Shown one piece after another: positions 53,042-61,789 of a stretch of DNA of 64,000 nucleotides (its first letter is position 1; each line of letters begins with the position of its first letter). Below the pieces are notes generated by a model. It was not told the origin of the DNA. It did no database searches and saw only the letters and a program-made list of their open reading frames with translations. Source of the DNA: Clostridium sp. BNL1100 (GTDB lineage: Bacteria; Bacillota; Clostridia; Acetivibrionales; DSM-1351). Location of the stretch: NCBI RefSeq assembly GCF_000244875.1, contig NC_016791.1, forward strand, positions 2,609,001 through 2,673,000. Reading direction: 5' to 3'. A program made the translations under genes and the position numbers.

Positions 53042-55015
53042 CTACTCAGGTTTTACCCCGTTATTAAGCCATTCAACGAACTGTGCTTCTGTTATAATAC
53101 TTATGTTTAACTCCTTTGCTTTTTTATTCTTTGATGAGTTAGACATATTATCATTATTTATCAGGTAGTTGGTTTTTGAAGTAACTGAGCCGGTTACTTT
53201 TCCACCTTTTTCCTCAATGACATCCTTTAATTCATCCCTGTTTTTAAACTTCTCAACGGAACCTGTAATAACGAAGTTCATATTTTCGAAAATCTGTTCT
53301 GATTGAGATAACTGAACCTTTTCAAGTTCCAATTCTTTTAAAACATCATGAACTATAACCTTTTTCTTTTCATCAGCGAAAAATCTAATAAATGATTCCG
53401 CCATAATATCCCCGATTCCGCCTATCTGAATCAATTCAGTAAAGTCAGCATTCTCAATTTTATTCCAATCGTATTTAAAATATTTGCATATAAGCTTCGC
53501 ATTAGACAGACCTACATTGGGGATTCCAAGGCTGTACAGAAGCCTTACAGCAGTAGTTTTTCTAGCCTTATCTATTGACGCAACCAATTTATTAAAGGAT
53601 TTTTCACCCAGGCCCTCCATCTCAATTATTTCATTTTTGTATTTTTCTATATGAAATAAGTCCGCCAGCTCTTTTATTAAGCCTTTTGCAATTAATTTTT
53701 CCAAAGTGGCTTCGGATAAACCTTCTATATTCATAGCATCTCTGCTGACGAAATGCGTAAATGACTTTATCTGCTTTGCAAGACACTCATTATTAACACA
53801 GTATAATGTTTTTACTCCATTTTCCTGCTTTATTTCGGTTTTGCCCTTACAAACAGGACACTCATCAGGTATGGGAGCCATACCGCTTCTGGTGATATTT
53901 TCAGAAATCTGGGGTATTATCATATTTGCCTTATATACACCTATGGTATCACCAATTCCAAGCTGCAGACCTTCCATAATGCTTAGATTATGGATACTGG
54001 CCCTGCTTACGGTGGTTCCTTCGAGTTCAACGGGCTCAAAAATGGCAATAGGATTTATCAACCCGGTTCTTGAAGCGCTCCATTCAATGTGCAGAAGGGT
54101 AGTTTCTTTGATTTCGTCCCTCCATTTAAAAGCAATGGAATCTCTCGGAAATTTTGCTGTAGAACCCAACGACTCCCCGTAGGCGATGTTATCGAATGTA
54201 AGTACCAGCCCGTCTGACGGTAAATCGTTTGCTTCAATATTCTGTGAAAACCATTGAACCGTTTCTTCTATATCAGTACTTGTTACCTCTTTAAATTCCA
54301 CTATATCAAAGCCCTGATTTTTCAACCAGTTCATTTGAGAAGCTCTGGAATTACCTAACTCAACATTATCGGCTTTCACCAAAGAAAAGGCAAAGAAATA
54401 GACATTCCTTTCCGATGTAACCTTGTTGTTCAGCTGTCTTACAGACCCGCTGCAAAGGTTCCTCGGATTCTTATACTTTGCATCAACATCCTCTATTTCA
54501 TTATTTATTTTAATGAAATCAGAATAGCGGATAATGGCTTCTCCACGCAAAATCAACGTACCCTTGTATGCTATGGTAACCGGCAGGTTCCTGAATACCT
54601 TTGCATTATTTGTAATAACCTCTCCCACTTCACCATTGCCTCTTGTAACCGCCTTTAACAAATGCCCGTCCTGATAAGTCAACACAATAGTAAGCCCGTC
54701 AAGTTTCCATGAAAGAATGCCCTTTTGGCTGCCTATCCATTCCTTTAAAGTATCTACATCTTTCGTTTTATCAAGAGACAGCATTGGCTTTTCATGATGT
54801 TCTTTTGGCAGATTGCTCAGTAGTTCATATCCTACATGAATAGACGGACTGTTGGATAGAACAACACCTGTTTCTTTTTCAAGTTCCAATAATTCGTCAT
54901 AAAGCTTGTCGTATTCTATATTGGGCATTATTTCAGTATTTTCCTGATAGTATGCTTTTGCCGCTTTGTTAAGTATCTTAATCTTATCTTTCATTAATTG
55001 AATTTTATCTGCCAT
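53042..55015 (-). CDS. ligA: NAD+-dependent DNA ligase, divergent LigA paralogue
   Basis: 657 residues from the ATG at 55015 behind CGGAGGG; a frame to 55045 has no site. Order: Ia/adenylation domain with the AMP-accepting lysine K104 in SWKLDGLT, TRGNGEVGE, NPRNLCSGSVRQL; OB domain; a C4 zinc finger (CPVC...CVNNEC); helix-hairpin-helix repeats (GLGEKSFNKL, IGGIGDIMAESF); a C-terminal BRCT (FVITGSVEKFKNRDELK). All domains are present, but NPRNLCSG replaces the usual NPRNAAAG and the Ia region is short, so it looks like a diverged paralogue. Whether another ligA exists in the genome cannot be told from this window. Confidence 0.9.
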   Translation of the reverse strand: MADKIQLMKDKIKILNKAAKAYYQENTEIMPNIEYDKLYDELLELEKETGVVLSNSPSIHVGYELLSNLPKEHHEKPMLSLDKTKDVDTLKEWIGSQKGILSWKLDGLTIVLTYQDGHLLKAVTRGNGEVGEVITNNAKVFRNLPVTIAYKGTLILRGEAIIRYSDFIKINNEIEDVDAKYKNPRNLCSGSVRQLNNKVTSERNVYFFAFSLVKADNVELGNSRASQMNWLKNQGFDIVEFKEVTSTDIEETVQWFSQNIEANDLPSDGLVLTFDNIAYGESLGSTAKFPRDSIAFKWRDEIKETTLLHIEWSASRTGLINPIAIFEPVELEGTTVSRASIHNLSIMEGLQLGIGDTIGVYKANMIIPQISENITRSGMAPIPDECPVCKGKTEIKQENGVKTLYCVNNECLAKQIKSFTHFVSRDAMNIEGLSEATLEKLIAKGLIKELADLFHIEKYKNEIIEMEGLGEKSFNKLVASIDKARKTTAVRLLYSLGIPNVGLSNAKLICKYFKYDWNKIENADFTELIQIGGIGDIMAESFIRFFADEKKKVIVHDVLKELELEKVQLSQSEQIFENMNFVITGSVEKFKNRDELKDVIEEKGGKVTGSVTSKTNYLINNDNMSNSSKNKKAKELNISIITEAQFVEWLNNGVKPE

Positions 55016-55084
55016 GTTTCCCTCCGAATAGTCATGTATAATCAATATTTATGTTAACATTTAAAAATTAGCCTATTTATATAA

Positions 55085-55789
55085 TCAATATTTTTTCCGT
55101 GAAGGCTTACTTTTGCTCTTTAAAAAAACAGAATACACCGCAAAAATGGATATACCTACCCAAATCATACCCCAAACTATTGCTGGAATATGAGTTAGTC
55201 TGGATAAAGATACAGCATCAGTTACCGGCATACTGCCCATTCTGAAAAGGCCAAACTGATAATTAAGCTGCATTATCACGGTATCCACCAGCGTGTCATA
55301 TATTGCATATGTAACACTTCCAATACCAATTATCTCAATTACCCATTGGTTTAGGGTGTCATTCTGAATCATATAAAGTATGAGTGCAAAAACAGCAAAT
55401 ATTACTGAGTAAAGCATTGTAAATGACGCAATACCGGAATATCTGAATGTAAATCCAAGAAATATAATGGCTATGACCCCTATTATGTATTTTCTGAAAC
55501 GGGTATTTTTAAGAACCAGTATCAGAATTGCAAAAAGAACACTTCCCAAATAACCTCCATTGGCGATAAGAAAGGCTGACCACCAGCTTTTGGGAAGTGA
55601 CATGACATGCCCGCTTTCATTAAAATATATTTTAAGCTCAGTTATACCGCTGCCGGTGGCAATAGCCATAAAAGCATGCCCCAACTCATGGAGAAAAACA
55701 GTAAACAATTTTATGGGCTTAATCAAAAATGTATTCCATAATATCATAAGTGAACCGAATATTATCAAAAATCTTCCTGTTTGCTTCAA
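55085..55789 (-). CDS. M50B-like membrane zinc metallopeptidase
   Basis: 234 residues from a TTG at 55789 with AGGAGG upstream. HELGH in TVFLHELGHAFMA is the HExxH-type zinc motif near the N-terminus, with about six TM segments. This matches the Peptidase_M50B group, related to site-2 proteases. A downstream second metal ligand motif is not obvious. Substrate unknown. It lies 40 bp upstream of ligA's Shine-Dalgarno region, possibly one transcript. Confidence 0.82.
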   Translation of the reverse strand: MKQTGRFLIIFGSLMILWNTFLIKPIKLFTVFLHELGHAFMAIATGSGITELKIYFNESGHVMSLPKSWWSAFLIANGGYLGSVLFAILILVLKNTRFRKYIIGVIAIIFLGFTFRYSGIASFTMLYSVIFAVFALILYMIQNDTLNQWVIEIIGIGSVTYAIYDTLVDTVIMQLNYQFGLFRMGSMPVTDAVSLSRLTHIPAIVWGMIWVGISIFAVYSVFLKSKSKPSRKKY

Positions 55790-55876
55790 AATTACCTCCT
55801 AAAGGGAAATGTCGATGTAAATGCCCAAATAAAATTATAACCTGTGAGGCAGCAAAAGGGAAGATATTCATATATA

Positions 55877-56884
55877 TCAGTTAATATATCTGCCTACATC
55901 GTCAAGTGTGATTCCTTGGTGTAGAGCCATATTGAGCCCATTTGCCACTACCTTTGAAACACGGCTGATAATATCATCTATTTCCTTAGGAGTAACAATA
56001 AGGTGGCCTACAAAGGGATTTAAGGCCTCCTTGATAAGTTCATACTTCTGGTCACGGTCAATATCCTTTAAAGTGTTGTAAAACCCGGAATCCTTTGGTG
56101 ATTCATTCATAAGGCTGTCAATAACAAGGTCCATAGCATCATTTGTCAAAGTAGCCGCATCAACTACAGTTGGCACTCCTATAGCAACCACGGGCATCCC
56201 CAAAGTCTGCTCGCTTAGCTCCATTCTCTTGTTTCCAACTCCTCCTCCCGGTGCAATACCCGTATCTGCAATCTGAATGGTAGTGCTAACCCTCTCCATG
56301 CTTCTTGCAGCAAGAGCATCTATCGCAATCAAGGCATCAGGTTTAAGTCTGTCAACGACGCCTCTTACAATTTCGCCGGTCTCAATTCCAGTTATGCCCA
56401 ATACTCCCGGTGAAATTGCACAAACAGGACTAACCCCCTCATCAACATGTTCAGGTACATATTGAAGCAGATGCCTTGTTACCATCAGGTTTGAAACGAC
56501 CTTCGGTCCCAATGCATCAGGAGTAACGTTCCAGTTTCCCAACCCAATAACAAGGGTAGTAGAGCCTTCTTTCAGCTTCAGCATATCCCTTAATTCTCTT
56601 GCCATAGCGTCAATAGTCTTTTTATTTACATCCTCATTATTATCCTTTAATTCAGGGATCTCAAGAGTTATATAGTTTCCCATAGGTTTTCCGATGGAAG
56701 CTTCTCCTGTACGTGAAGTAATACGCACTCTTGTAATCTTTACATCCTCGTCTCCGGCATTTTCAATAACCACTCCGGGAGGTGTTTGGCCTTCCTGGGC
56801 CTGCTGCTTTGCTTCACTGCTGTTCATAAATATTTCATGTGCCTCAATGGCAAGGTCTGTATACCTGTTGGACAAATTAATCAT
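55877..56884 (-). CDS. gpr: Germination protease (spore protease, A25 family)
   Basis: 335 residues from the ATG at 56884 behind AAAGGAAA; a longer frame reaches 56923. It begins MINLSNRYTDLAIEAHEIF, followed by the GPR core: LGNWNVTPDALGPKVV, ALIAIDALAARSMERV and IADTGIAPGGGVGN. Gpr degrades small acid-soluble spore proteins after germination; it is made as a zymogen that self-cleaves. Divergent from rpsT, the usual Firmicutes arrangement. Confidence 0.96.
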   Translation of the reverse strand: MINLSNRYTDLAIEAHEIFMNSSEAKQQAQEGQTPPGVVIENAGDEDVKITRVRITSRTGEASIGKPMGNYITLEIPELKDNNEDVNKKTIDAMARELRDMLKLKEGSTTLVIGLGNWNVTPDALGPKVVSNLMVTRHLLQYVPEHVDEGVSPVCAISPGVLGITGIETGEIVRGVVDRLKPDALIAIDALAARSMERVSTTIQIADTGIAPGGGVGNKRMELSEQTLGMPVVAIGVPTVVDAATLTNDAMDLVIDSLMNESPKDSGFYNTLKDIDRDQKYELIKEALNPFVGHLIVTPKEIDDIISRVSKVVANGLNMALHQGITLDDVGRYIN

Positions 56885-57007
56885 AAATAATTTTCCTTTC
56901 GTTATAAAACTATTAAAATTCATTAATATTATTTCAAAATGTCACATTTTTAGTATTAAATTTTAAATATTAATATAGTGTACTAATCAAATTTATCCAG
57001 TTTGTAC

Positions 57008-57036
57008 TTGCAATTTAAAACCTTTCATGGTAAAAT
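57008..57036 (+). promoter_or_regulatory. Promoter of rpsT
   Basis: TTGCAA (57008-57013), 17-bp spacer, TAAAAT (57031-57036). The leader is about 100 nt and contains AAGCGGTTTG...AAACCG, a short GC hairpin. S20 leaders can be autoregulatory; no specific structure is claimed. Confidence 0.65.
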
Positions 57037-57139
57037 ATCATCTGTTATGGGCAAGAAGCGGTTTGTAAAACCGATTAACATATTTTTTGTAATTTTTGCT
57101 CACTTATTATGCTAAACCGGCTCGCAGGAGGTGAATACT

Positions 57140-57397
57140 GTGCCAAACATTAAATCTGCTATAAAGAGAGTTAAAGTAATTGAGACTAAGACTTTGAAGA
57201 ACACTATCAGAAAGTCTGCACTCAAGACTACTGTTAAAAAGTGTAAGGAAGCTATCGCTACTGGTGAAAATAAAACAGACGCTTATAAAGCAGCTACAAA
57301 GGCTTTAGATAAAGCCGCAGCAAAGAACTTAATGCATAAAAACACCGCTGCGAGAAAGAAATCCAGATTAGCAAAAGCCTTAAATGCAGCAAAATAA
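57140..57397 (+). CDS. rpsT: 30S ribosomal protein S20
   Basis: 85 residues from a GTG (57140), eight bases after AGGAGG; the frame upstream to 57131 is not the start. [15 protein letters not shown] is the conserved N-terminus, and the protein is Lys/Ala-rich and helical. Binds 16S rRNA early in 30S assembly. Terminated by a strong hairpin shared with hemW. Confidence 0.97.
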   Translation: MPNIKSAIKRVKVIETKTLKNTIRKSALKTTVKKCKEAIATGENKTDAYKAATKALDKAAAKNLMHKNTAARKKSRLAKALNAAK

Positions 57398-57406
57398 TTA
57401 AAAAAC

Positions 57407-57435
57407 AAAAACTCAGGTTTAACCCTGAGTTTTTA
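57407..57435. terminator. Bidirectional terminator between rpsT and hemW
   Basis: AAAACTCAGG / CCTGAGTTTT with a 6-nt loop and A/T runs on both sides. Confidence 0.9.
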
Positions 57436-57451
57436 TTTTTGCATTTTATAT

Positions 57452-58603
57452 TCATACAAATTCTACAAACACCTGATTAGCCAAGTCAAAACCAAGTCTT
57501 GTTAATTTAACGGAATCACCTGTTATCTCAATAAGTCCTTTGTTCTTAAGCCTTTCAAGAGAATCATTATATTTTGTAAATAAGTTCTGATTAAAACGCT
57601 GAAAGAATTCTTTTCCTGTCACCCCTTTTGTTAACCGTAATCCCAGAAACATGTACTCAGACATTTTATCTGTTAATTCAAGTGGAAATTCCTCATATAC
57701 AGGCTTGTCCTCACGTTTCAGATAATCTATATATCCCTCTATGGAAACTTCGTTTGAAAATCTTATGTCCTTTAAACATGAATGTGCCCCTGCACCCAAG
57801 CCAAGGTAGTCCACACACTTCCAATATGTCAGATTGTGCTTACATTCATACCCCTCTTTTGCAAAATTGGATATTTCATACTGCTTTAATCCCTTTTCAC
57901 TTAGGTAATCAACTGCATAATGATACATTTCTCTGTCAAGCTCGTCTTCCACCGGAACAAGAACGCCTTCTTCCTCCATACTGCCAAATTTGGTACCCTC
58001 TTCAATTTTAAGACTGTAAGCTGAAATATGGTTGATACCCAAAGAAATTAAATATCCAAGGGTTTCTTTCCAGTCATCAAGGGTCTGTCCGGGAATTCCA
58101 AAAATAACATCCGCATTAATATTTTCAAAACCGGCATCTCTTGCATTTTTTACACTTTGAGAAAAATCCTTGTGGCTATGGCATCTTCCAAGGTATTTAA
58201 GAAGCTTGTCCTGGTGTGCCTGTAATCCCATACTTATTCTATTTATACCTGCATTTTTATAAGCCTTTAGTTTTTCTATGCTTAACGTACCGGGGTTGCT
58301 TTCTATACTTATTTCACAATTAGCGGATATATTAAACTCAGTCCTGCATTTTTCCAGTATTTCAGAAATATATCTATCATTAACAGCTGAAGGCGTACCA
58401 CCACCTATAAATATCGTATGGATTAGATAATCTTTCATATTTTCTTTATAAAGCTCGATTTCTTTTTTCATGGATTTAAAGTAATTCTCAGCAAGATTAA
58501 TCTTTCCAGCATAGGAGTTAAAATCACAGTAATTACATTTCGAACTGCAAAAGGGCACATGGATATATAAACCTGCATTATCCCTATAAAGCAAAGCCTT
58601 CAT
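57452..58603 (-). CDS. hemW: HemW radical SAM heme chaperone
   Basis: 383 residues. The CxxxCxxC cluster motif is C19-C23-C26 (HVPFCSSKCNYC), followed by FIGGGTPS. Relatives bind heme and transfer it, and are often misannotated as coproporphyrinogen oxidase. An alternative TTG start at 58594 is better spaced from GGGAG, which abuts the ATG. Adjacent to rpsT. In many Firmicutes it lies in an lepA-hemW-hrcA cluster; lepA and hrcA are not here. Confidence 0.93.
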   Translation of the reverse strand: MKALLYRDNAGLYIHVPFCSSKCNYCDFNSYAGKINLAENYFKSMKKEIELYKENMKDYLIHTIFIGGGTPSAVNDRYISEILEKCRTEFNISANCEISIESNPGTLSIEKLKAYKNAGINRISMGLQAHQDKLLKYLGRCHSHKDFSQSVKNARDAGFENINADVIFGIPGQTLDDWKETLGYLISLGINHISAYSLKIEEGTKFGSMEEEGVLVPVEDELDREMYHYAVDYLSEKGLKQYEISNFAKEGYECKHNLTYWKCVDYLGLGAGAHSCLKDIRFSNEVSIEGYIDYLKREDKPVYEEFPLELTDKMSEYMFLGLRLTKGVTGKEFFQRFNQNLFTKYNDSLERLKNKGLIEITGDSVKLTRLGFDLANQVFVEFV

Positions 58604-58698
58604 CTCCCAAAAGTAAGGTTTTATTAACTTTACTTATGGTATCACATTATGATATTGTATACTAGTTATAAAATGATTCAAAATACGGAGTATTCAAA

Positions 58699-60063
58699 AT
58701 GGAAAACAACATCATAACCAAGGATACTAAATCCTTCTACAAAATGGCTTTCGCTCTGGTTCTTCCTATGGCTATCCAAAACCTCATAAATGTAGGAATA
58801 ACCTCAATAGATGTTCTTATGCTTGGAAAAGTAAGCGAAACTGTACTTTCTGCCGCTTCTCTGGCAGGTCAGGTTCAGTTCATAATGACGCTTATATTTT
58901 TTGGGCTAACTTCAGGTGCGGCAGTACTTACAGCTCAATACTGGGGTAAAGGTGACACCAAAAGCATTGAAAAAATAATGGGAATCTGTATGAGATTTTC
59001 TCTTTTGGTTGCACTATTTTTTACTGCAGTCGTATTACTATTTCCTGCACAGGTAATGACAATTTTTACAAATGAAGCACCGGTTATTGCAGAAGGTGTT
59101 AAATACCTAAAAATTATAGCATTATCATATATTTTTATGTCAATTACCATGATTTATTTGAACATTATGAGAAGTGTGGAACGTGTAATTATTTCAACAG
59201 TTGTATACCTCGCTTCACTTATTGTAAACTTAATTATTGCGTCATCTCTTATTTTTGGTCTTTTTGGTTTACCTAAAATGGGAATAGTTGGTGCAGCAAT
59301 CGCAACCCTGGCTGCACGTGGAGTTGAATTATTAATCGTAATCATATATCACTTAAAGGTTAATAAGCTGATTAAATTCAAGCCATCCGATTTATTGGTA
59401 CACGATAAATTATTATTTAAGGATTTCTTGACTTATTCAATACCCGTAACAATAAATGAGCTTATGTGGGGTGCAGGTGTCGCTACCAATGCGATTGTAA
59501 TAGGACATCTGGGGAGTTCTGTAGTCTCGGCAAATTCCGTAGCCCAGATTACCAGACAGCTTGCTACAGTCATAGCATTTGGTCTCGCAAATGCAACAGC
59601 CATAACTGTCGGTAAGGCAATCGGAGAAAATAATTATGAAGGTGCAAAAAATTATGCAAACCGTTTTATAAAGCTAAGTATACTTGCAGGTATAGCAGGA
59701 GGGGTTCTTATACTCATTGCAAGGCCTTTTCTTATGTCAACACTTAACCTTACTCCCATAACAAGGGGGCATTTATCGGTTATGATGTTCGTCATGTCCT
59801 ATTTCGTGGTAGCACAAGCCTACAATACTACCCTTATAGTTGGTGTTTTCCGCGGTGGCGGAGACACAAAGTTTGGCCTATTCCTTGATATATCAACCAT
59901 GTGGGGTGGTTCAATTCTATTTGGTGCATTGGCGGCTTTCGTTTTCAAATGGAGTGTACCTGTTGTCTACATAATTCTGATGAGTGATGAAATTATTAAA
60001 GTTCCTCTGGTTTTATGGAGATATAGAAGCCTTAAATGGCTTAGAAATGTGACAAGGGACTAG
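58699..60063 (+). CDS. MATE-family efflux transporter
   Basis: 454 residues with about 12 TM segments in two six-helix halves, each beginning with a similar PMAIQNLINVGITSIDVLMLG-type segment (about 20-40 and again 250-270, IPVTINELMWGAG). DinF/NorM-like drug or metabolite-cation antiporter. The ATG follows GGAG. Alone on the plus strand between two minus-strand genes. Substrate unknown. Confidence 0.92.
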   Translation: MENNIITKDTKSFYKMAFALVLPMAIQNLINVGITSIDVLMLGKVSETVLSAASLAGQVQFIMTLIFFGLTSGAAVLTAQYWGKGDTKSIEKIMGICMRFSLLVALFFTAVVLLFPAQVMTIFTNEAPVIAEGVKYLKIIALSYIFMSITMIYLNIMRSVERVIISTVVYLASLIVNLIIASSLIFGLFGLPKMGIVGAAIATLAARGVELLIVIIYHLKVNKLIKFKPSDLLVHDKLLFKDFLTYSIPVTINELMWGAGVATNAIVIGHLGSSVVSANSVAQITRQLATVIAFGLANATAITVGKAIGENNYEGAKNYANRFIKLSILAGIAGGVLILIARPFLMSTLNLTPITRGHLSVMMFVMSYFVVAQAYNTTLIVGVFRGGGDTKFGLFLDISTMWGGSILFGALAAFVFKWSVPVVYIILMSDEIIKVPLVLWRYRSLKWLRNVTRD

Positions 60064-60084
60064 CCAAAAAGAATAATAATTGCC

Positions 60085-60134
60085 TGAAAAGCACAGTATC
60101 TGCCACATATATGTGAAGGATATTGTGCTTTTCT
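60085..60134. terminator. Terminator between MATE and YesN genes
   Basis: GAAAAGCACAGTATC / GATATTGTGCTTTTC, an imperfect 15-bp stem with A/T ends, serving both convergent genes. Confidence 0.78.
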
Positions 60135-60147
60135 CTTTCAGGTATTT

Positions 60148-61785
60148 CTATTCAAGCATATTCAGCTTTTCTCTATAGTCGGTAGGATTTATTCCCACAA
60201 TTTTTTTGAACGCCGTACTAAAATAATATGCATCACGGTAACCAACCCTGTCTGCAATTTCATAAATTTTAAGGTCTGTACTTTTAAGCAGATTTTTAGC
60301 ACTTTGAATTCTTAGGTTAGTAAGATAATCTATAAAATTCTGTCCGATATGATCATTGAACAGTACACTAAGGTAACCGGAACTAATCCCAAAACCCTTT
60401 GAAATACTTGTGAGGGTTATGTTTTCATTATAATTCCTATCCACATAATCCTTTACTTTCGAAAGCAGCTTTTCATTTCTGTTACTTCTTTTTTGATTAA
60501 TATATTCATTAACTTTATAAAAAAAGCTGAGCAGCCATTCTTCAAGCTGTACCAGATTATTTATTTCCTTTACATCAAAATGAAGGTTGAAATCCTCGCC
60601 CATTATTTCAAAAACATCATAGCCCAACTCATTTATAGTTTTGCAGGATAAAAGTACTATATTATAAATAATGGTATTTATAGCATCCAACTCAAGTTTG
60701 GAGCTCTTAATCTGTGTAATAATGTCAACAATATCATTTTTTATTTCGGGAAACGCACCTATTTTAAGGTCATCATACAGCTTTGTATCTCCAAGAATAT
60801 GAAGTTGTTTACTGTAAACCGTATTACCAAAATTAAGGTCATTGAAAATATAAACTATTTCCCTTCCGTATACACGGTCAAGCAAGGCCGCAGAACAAGC
60901 TTCTCTGTAAGAAATATGCACATCTATAAAGTTTTTATACTTATTCCCGATACCAATAGTTATGGAAAATCCCAGTTCCTGTCTGCCTGACTTAATTAAG
61001 TCTTCGAAAGCCGGAATAATTTTATCTATATCATCATAAACAGCAATAACAAGCTGATCTATTTTATAATTTATAACAGAATAAATAAGCTTGTCTTCAT
61101 AGGTATTGGATGAATCTGTTCCGAAGGATGAAAGAAACTTGGTAACGAGGTTGTAAAAGGACAGATTTACTATATATTTCTGCTCCTCATCCTCTTCTTT
61201 AATAAGCTCCATAAAATTATTAATATTTATTACTGCAATAAAGTAATCCCGGTCCTTTATTTTTGAAAGCTCAAGATAATTCAAGTCACTCTCTATATCG
61301 CCGATATAGCTGTTGCTTAATAAATCATTGAAGAGTTTTTCACGTAAGGCTTTCTTATTTTCTCTTAACTGCCTTCTCAGGTTTTCAACTTCTACGCGCT
61401 CGTTCCTCTCCCTTATAATTTCCTCGGAGAGTTTTTTTACAATATCTAACAGATCCTTGGACTTAAAGGGTTTAAGGATATAATCATTAACATTCAGCTT
61501 GACCGACTCCTTTGCATACTCAAACTCTGCGTATGCAGTAATAATTATACACTTGATACCCCGATTAAGGCTTTTTATCTCTCTGATAAGCTCAATGCCG
61601 TTCATTTCGGGCATTTGTATGTCAGTAATTACTATATCAATGTTATTTTTTCTGACAATATCAAGGGCCTCTATACCGTTTGCTGCTTGAAAAACCTCAA
61701 CAAATCCGTGTTCTTTCCAATTTGTATTGTATATTATTTTGTTCCTTATCATTTCTTCATCTTCAACAACTAAAAGCCTGAACAT
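60148..61785 (-). CDS. YesN-type response regulator with AraC-family DNA-binding domain
   Basis: 545 residues. An N-terminal receiver (about 1-125) has the phosphoacceptor Asp55 in VITDIQMPEMNG, acidic D9/E10 region and Lys in LKPFKS. A long linker with a GGDEF-like remnant or helical region spans 170-420. A C-terminal AraC HTH pair spans about 440-545 (ISKGFGISSGYLSVLFND, IADRVGYRDAYYFSTAFKK). Immediately downstream of its cognate kinase (4 bp). In cellulolytic clostridia such regulators activate sugar-uptake or glycosidase operons. Confidence 0.95.
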   Translation of the reverse strand: MFRLLVVEDEEMIRNKIIYNTNWKEHGFVEVFQAANGIEALDIVRKNNIDIVITDIQMPEMNGIELIREIKSLNRGIKCIIITAYAEFEYAKESVKLNVNDYILKPFKSKDLLDIVKKLSEEIIRERNERVEVENLRRQLRENKKALREKLFNDLLSNSYIGDIESDLNYLELSKIKDRDYFIAVININNFMELIKEEDEEQKYIVNLSFYNLVTKFLSSFGTDSSNTYEDKLIYSVINYKIDQLVIAVYDDIDKIIPAFEDLIKSGRQELGFSITIGIGNKYKNFIDVHISYREACSAALLDRVYGREIVYIFNDLNFGNTVYSKQLHILGDTKLYDDLKIGAFPEIKNDIVDIITQIKSSKLELDAINTIIYNIVLLSCKTINELGYDVFEIMGEDFNLHFDVKEINNLVQLEEWLLSFFYKVNEYINQKRSNRNEKLLSKVKDYVDRNYNENITLTSISKGFGISSGYLSVLFNDHIGQNFIDYLTNLRIQSAKNLLKSTDLKIYEIADRVGYRDAYYFSTAFKKIVGINPTDYREKLNMLE

Positions 61786-61789
61786 ACCC

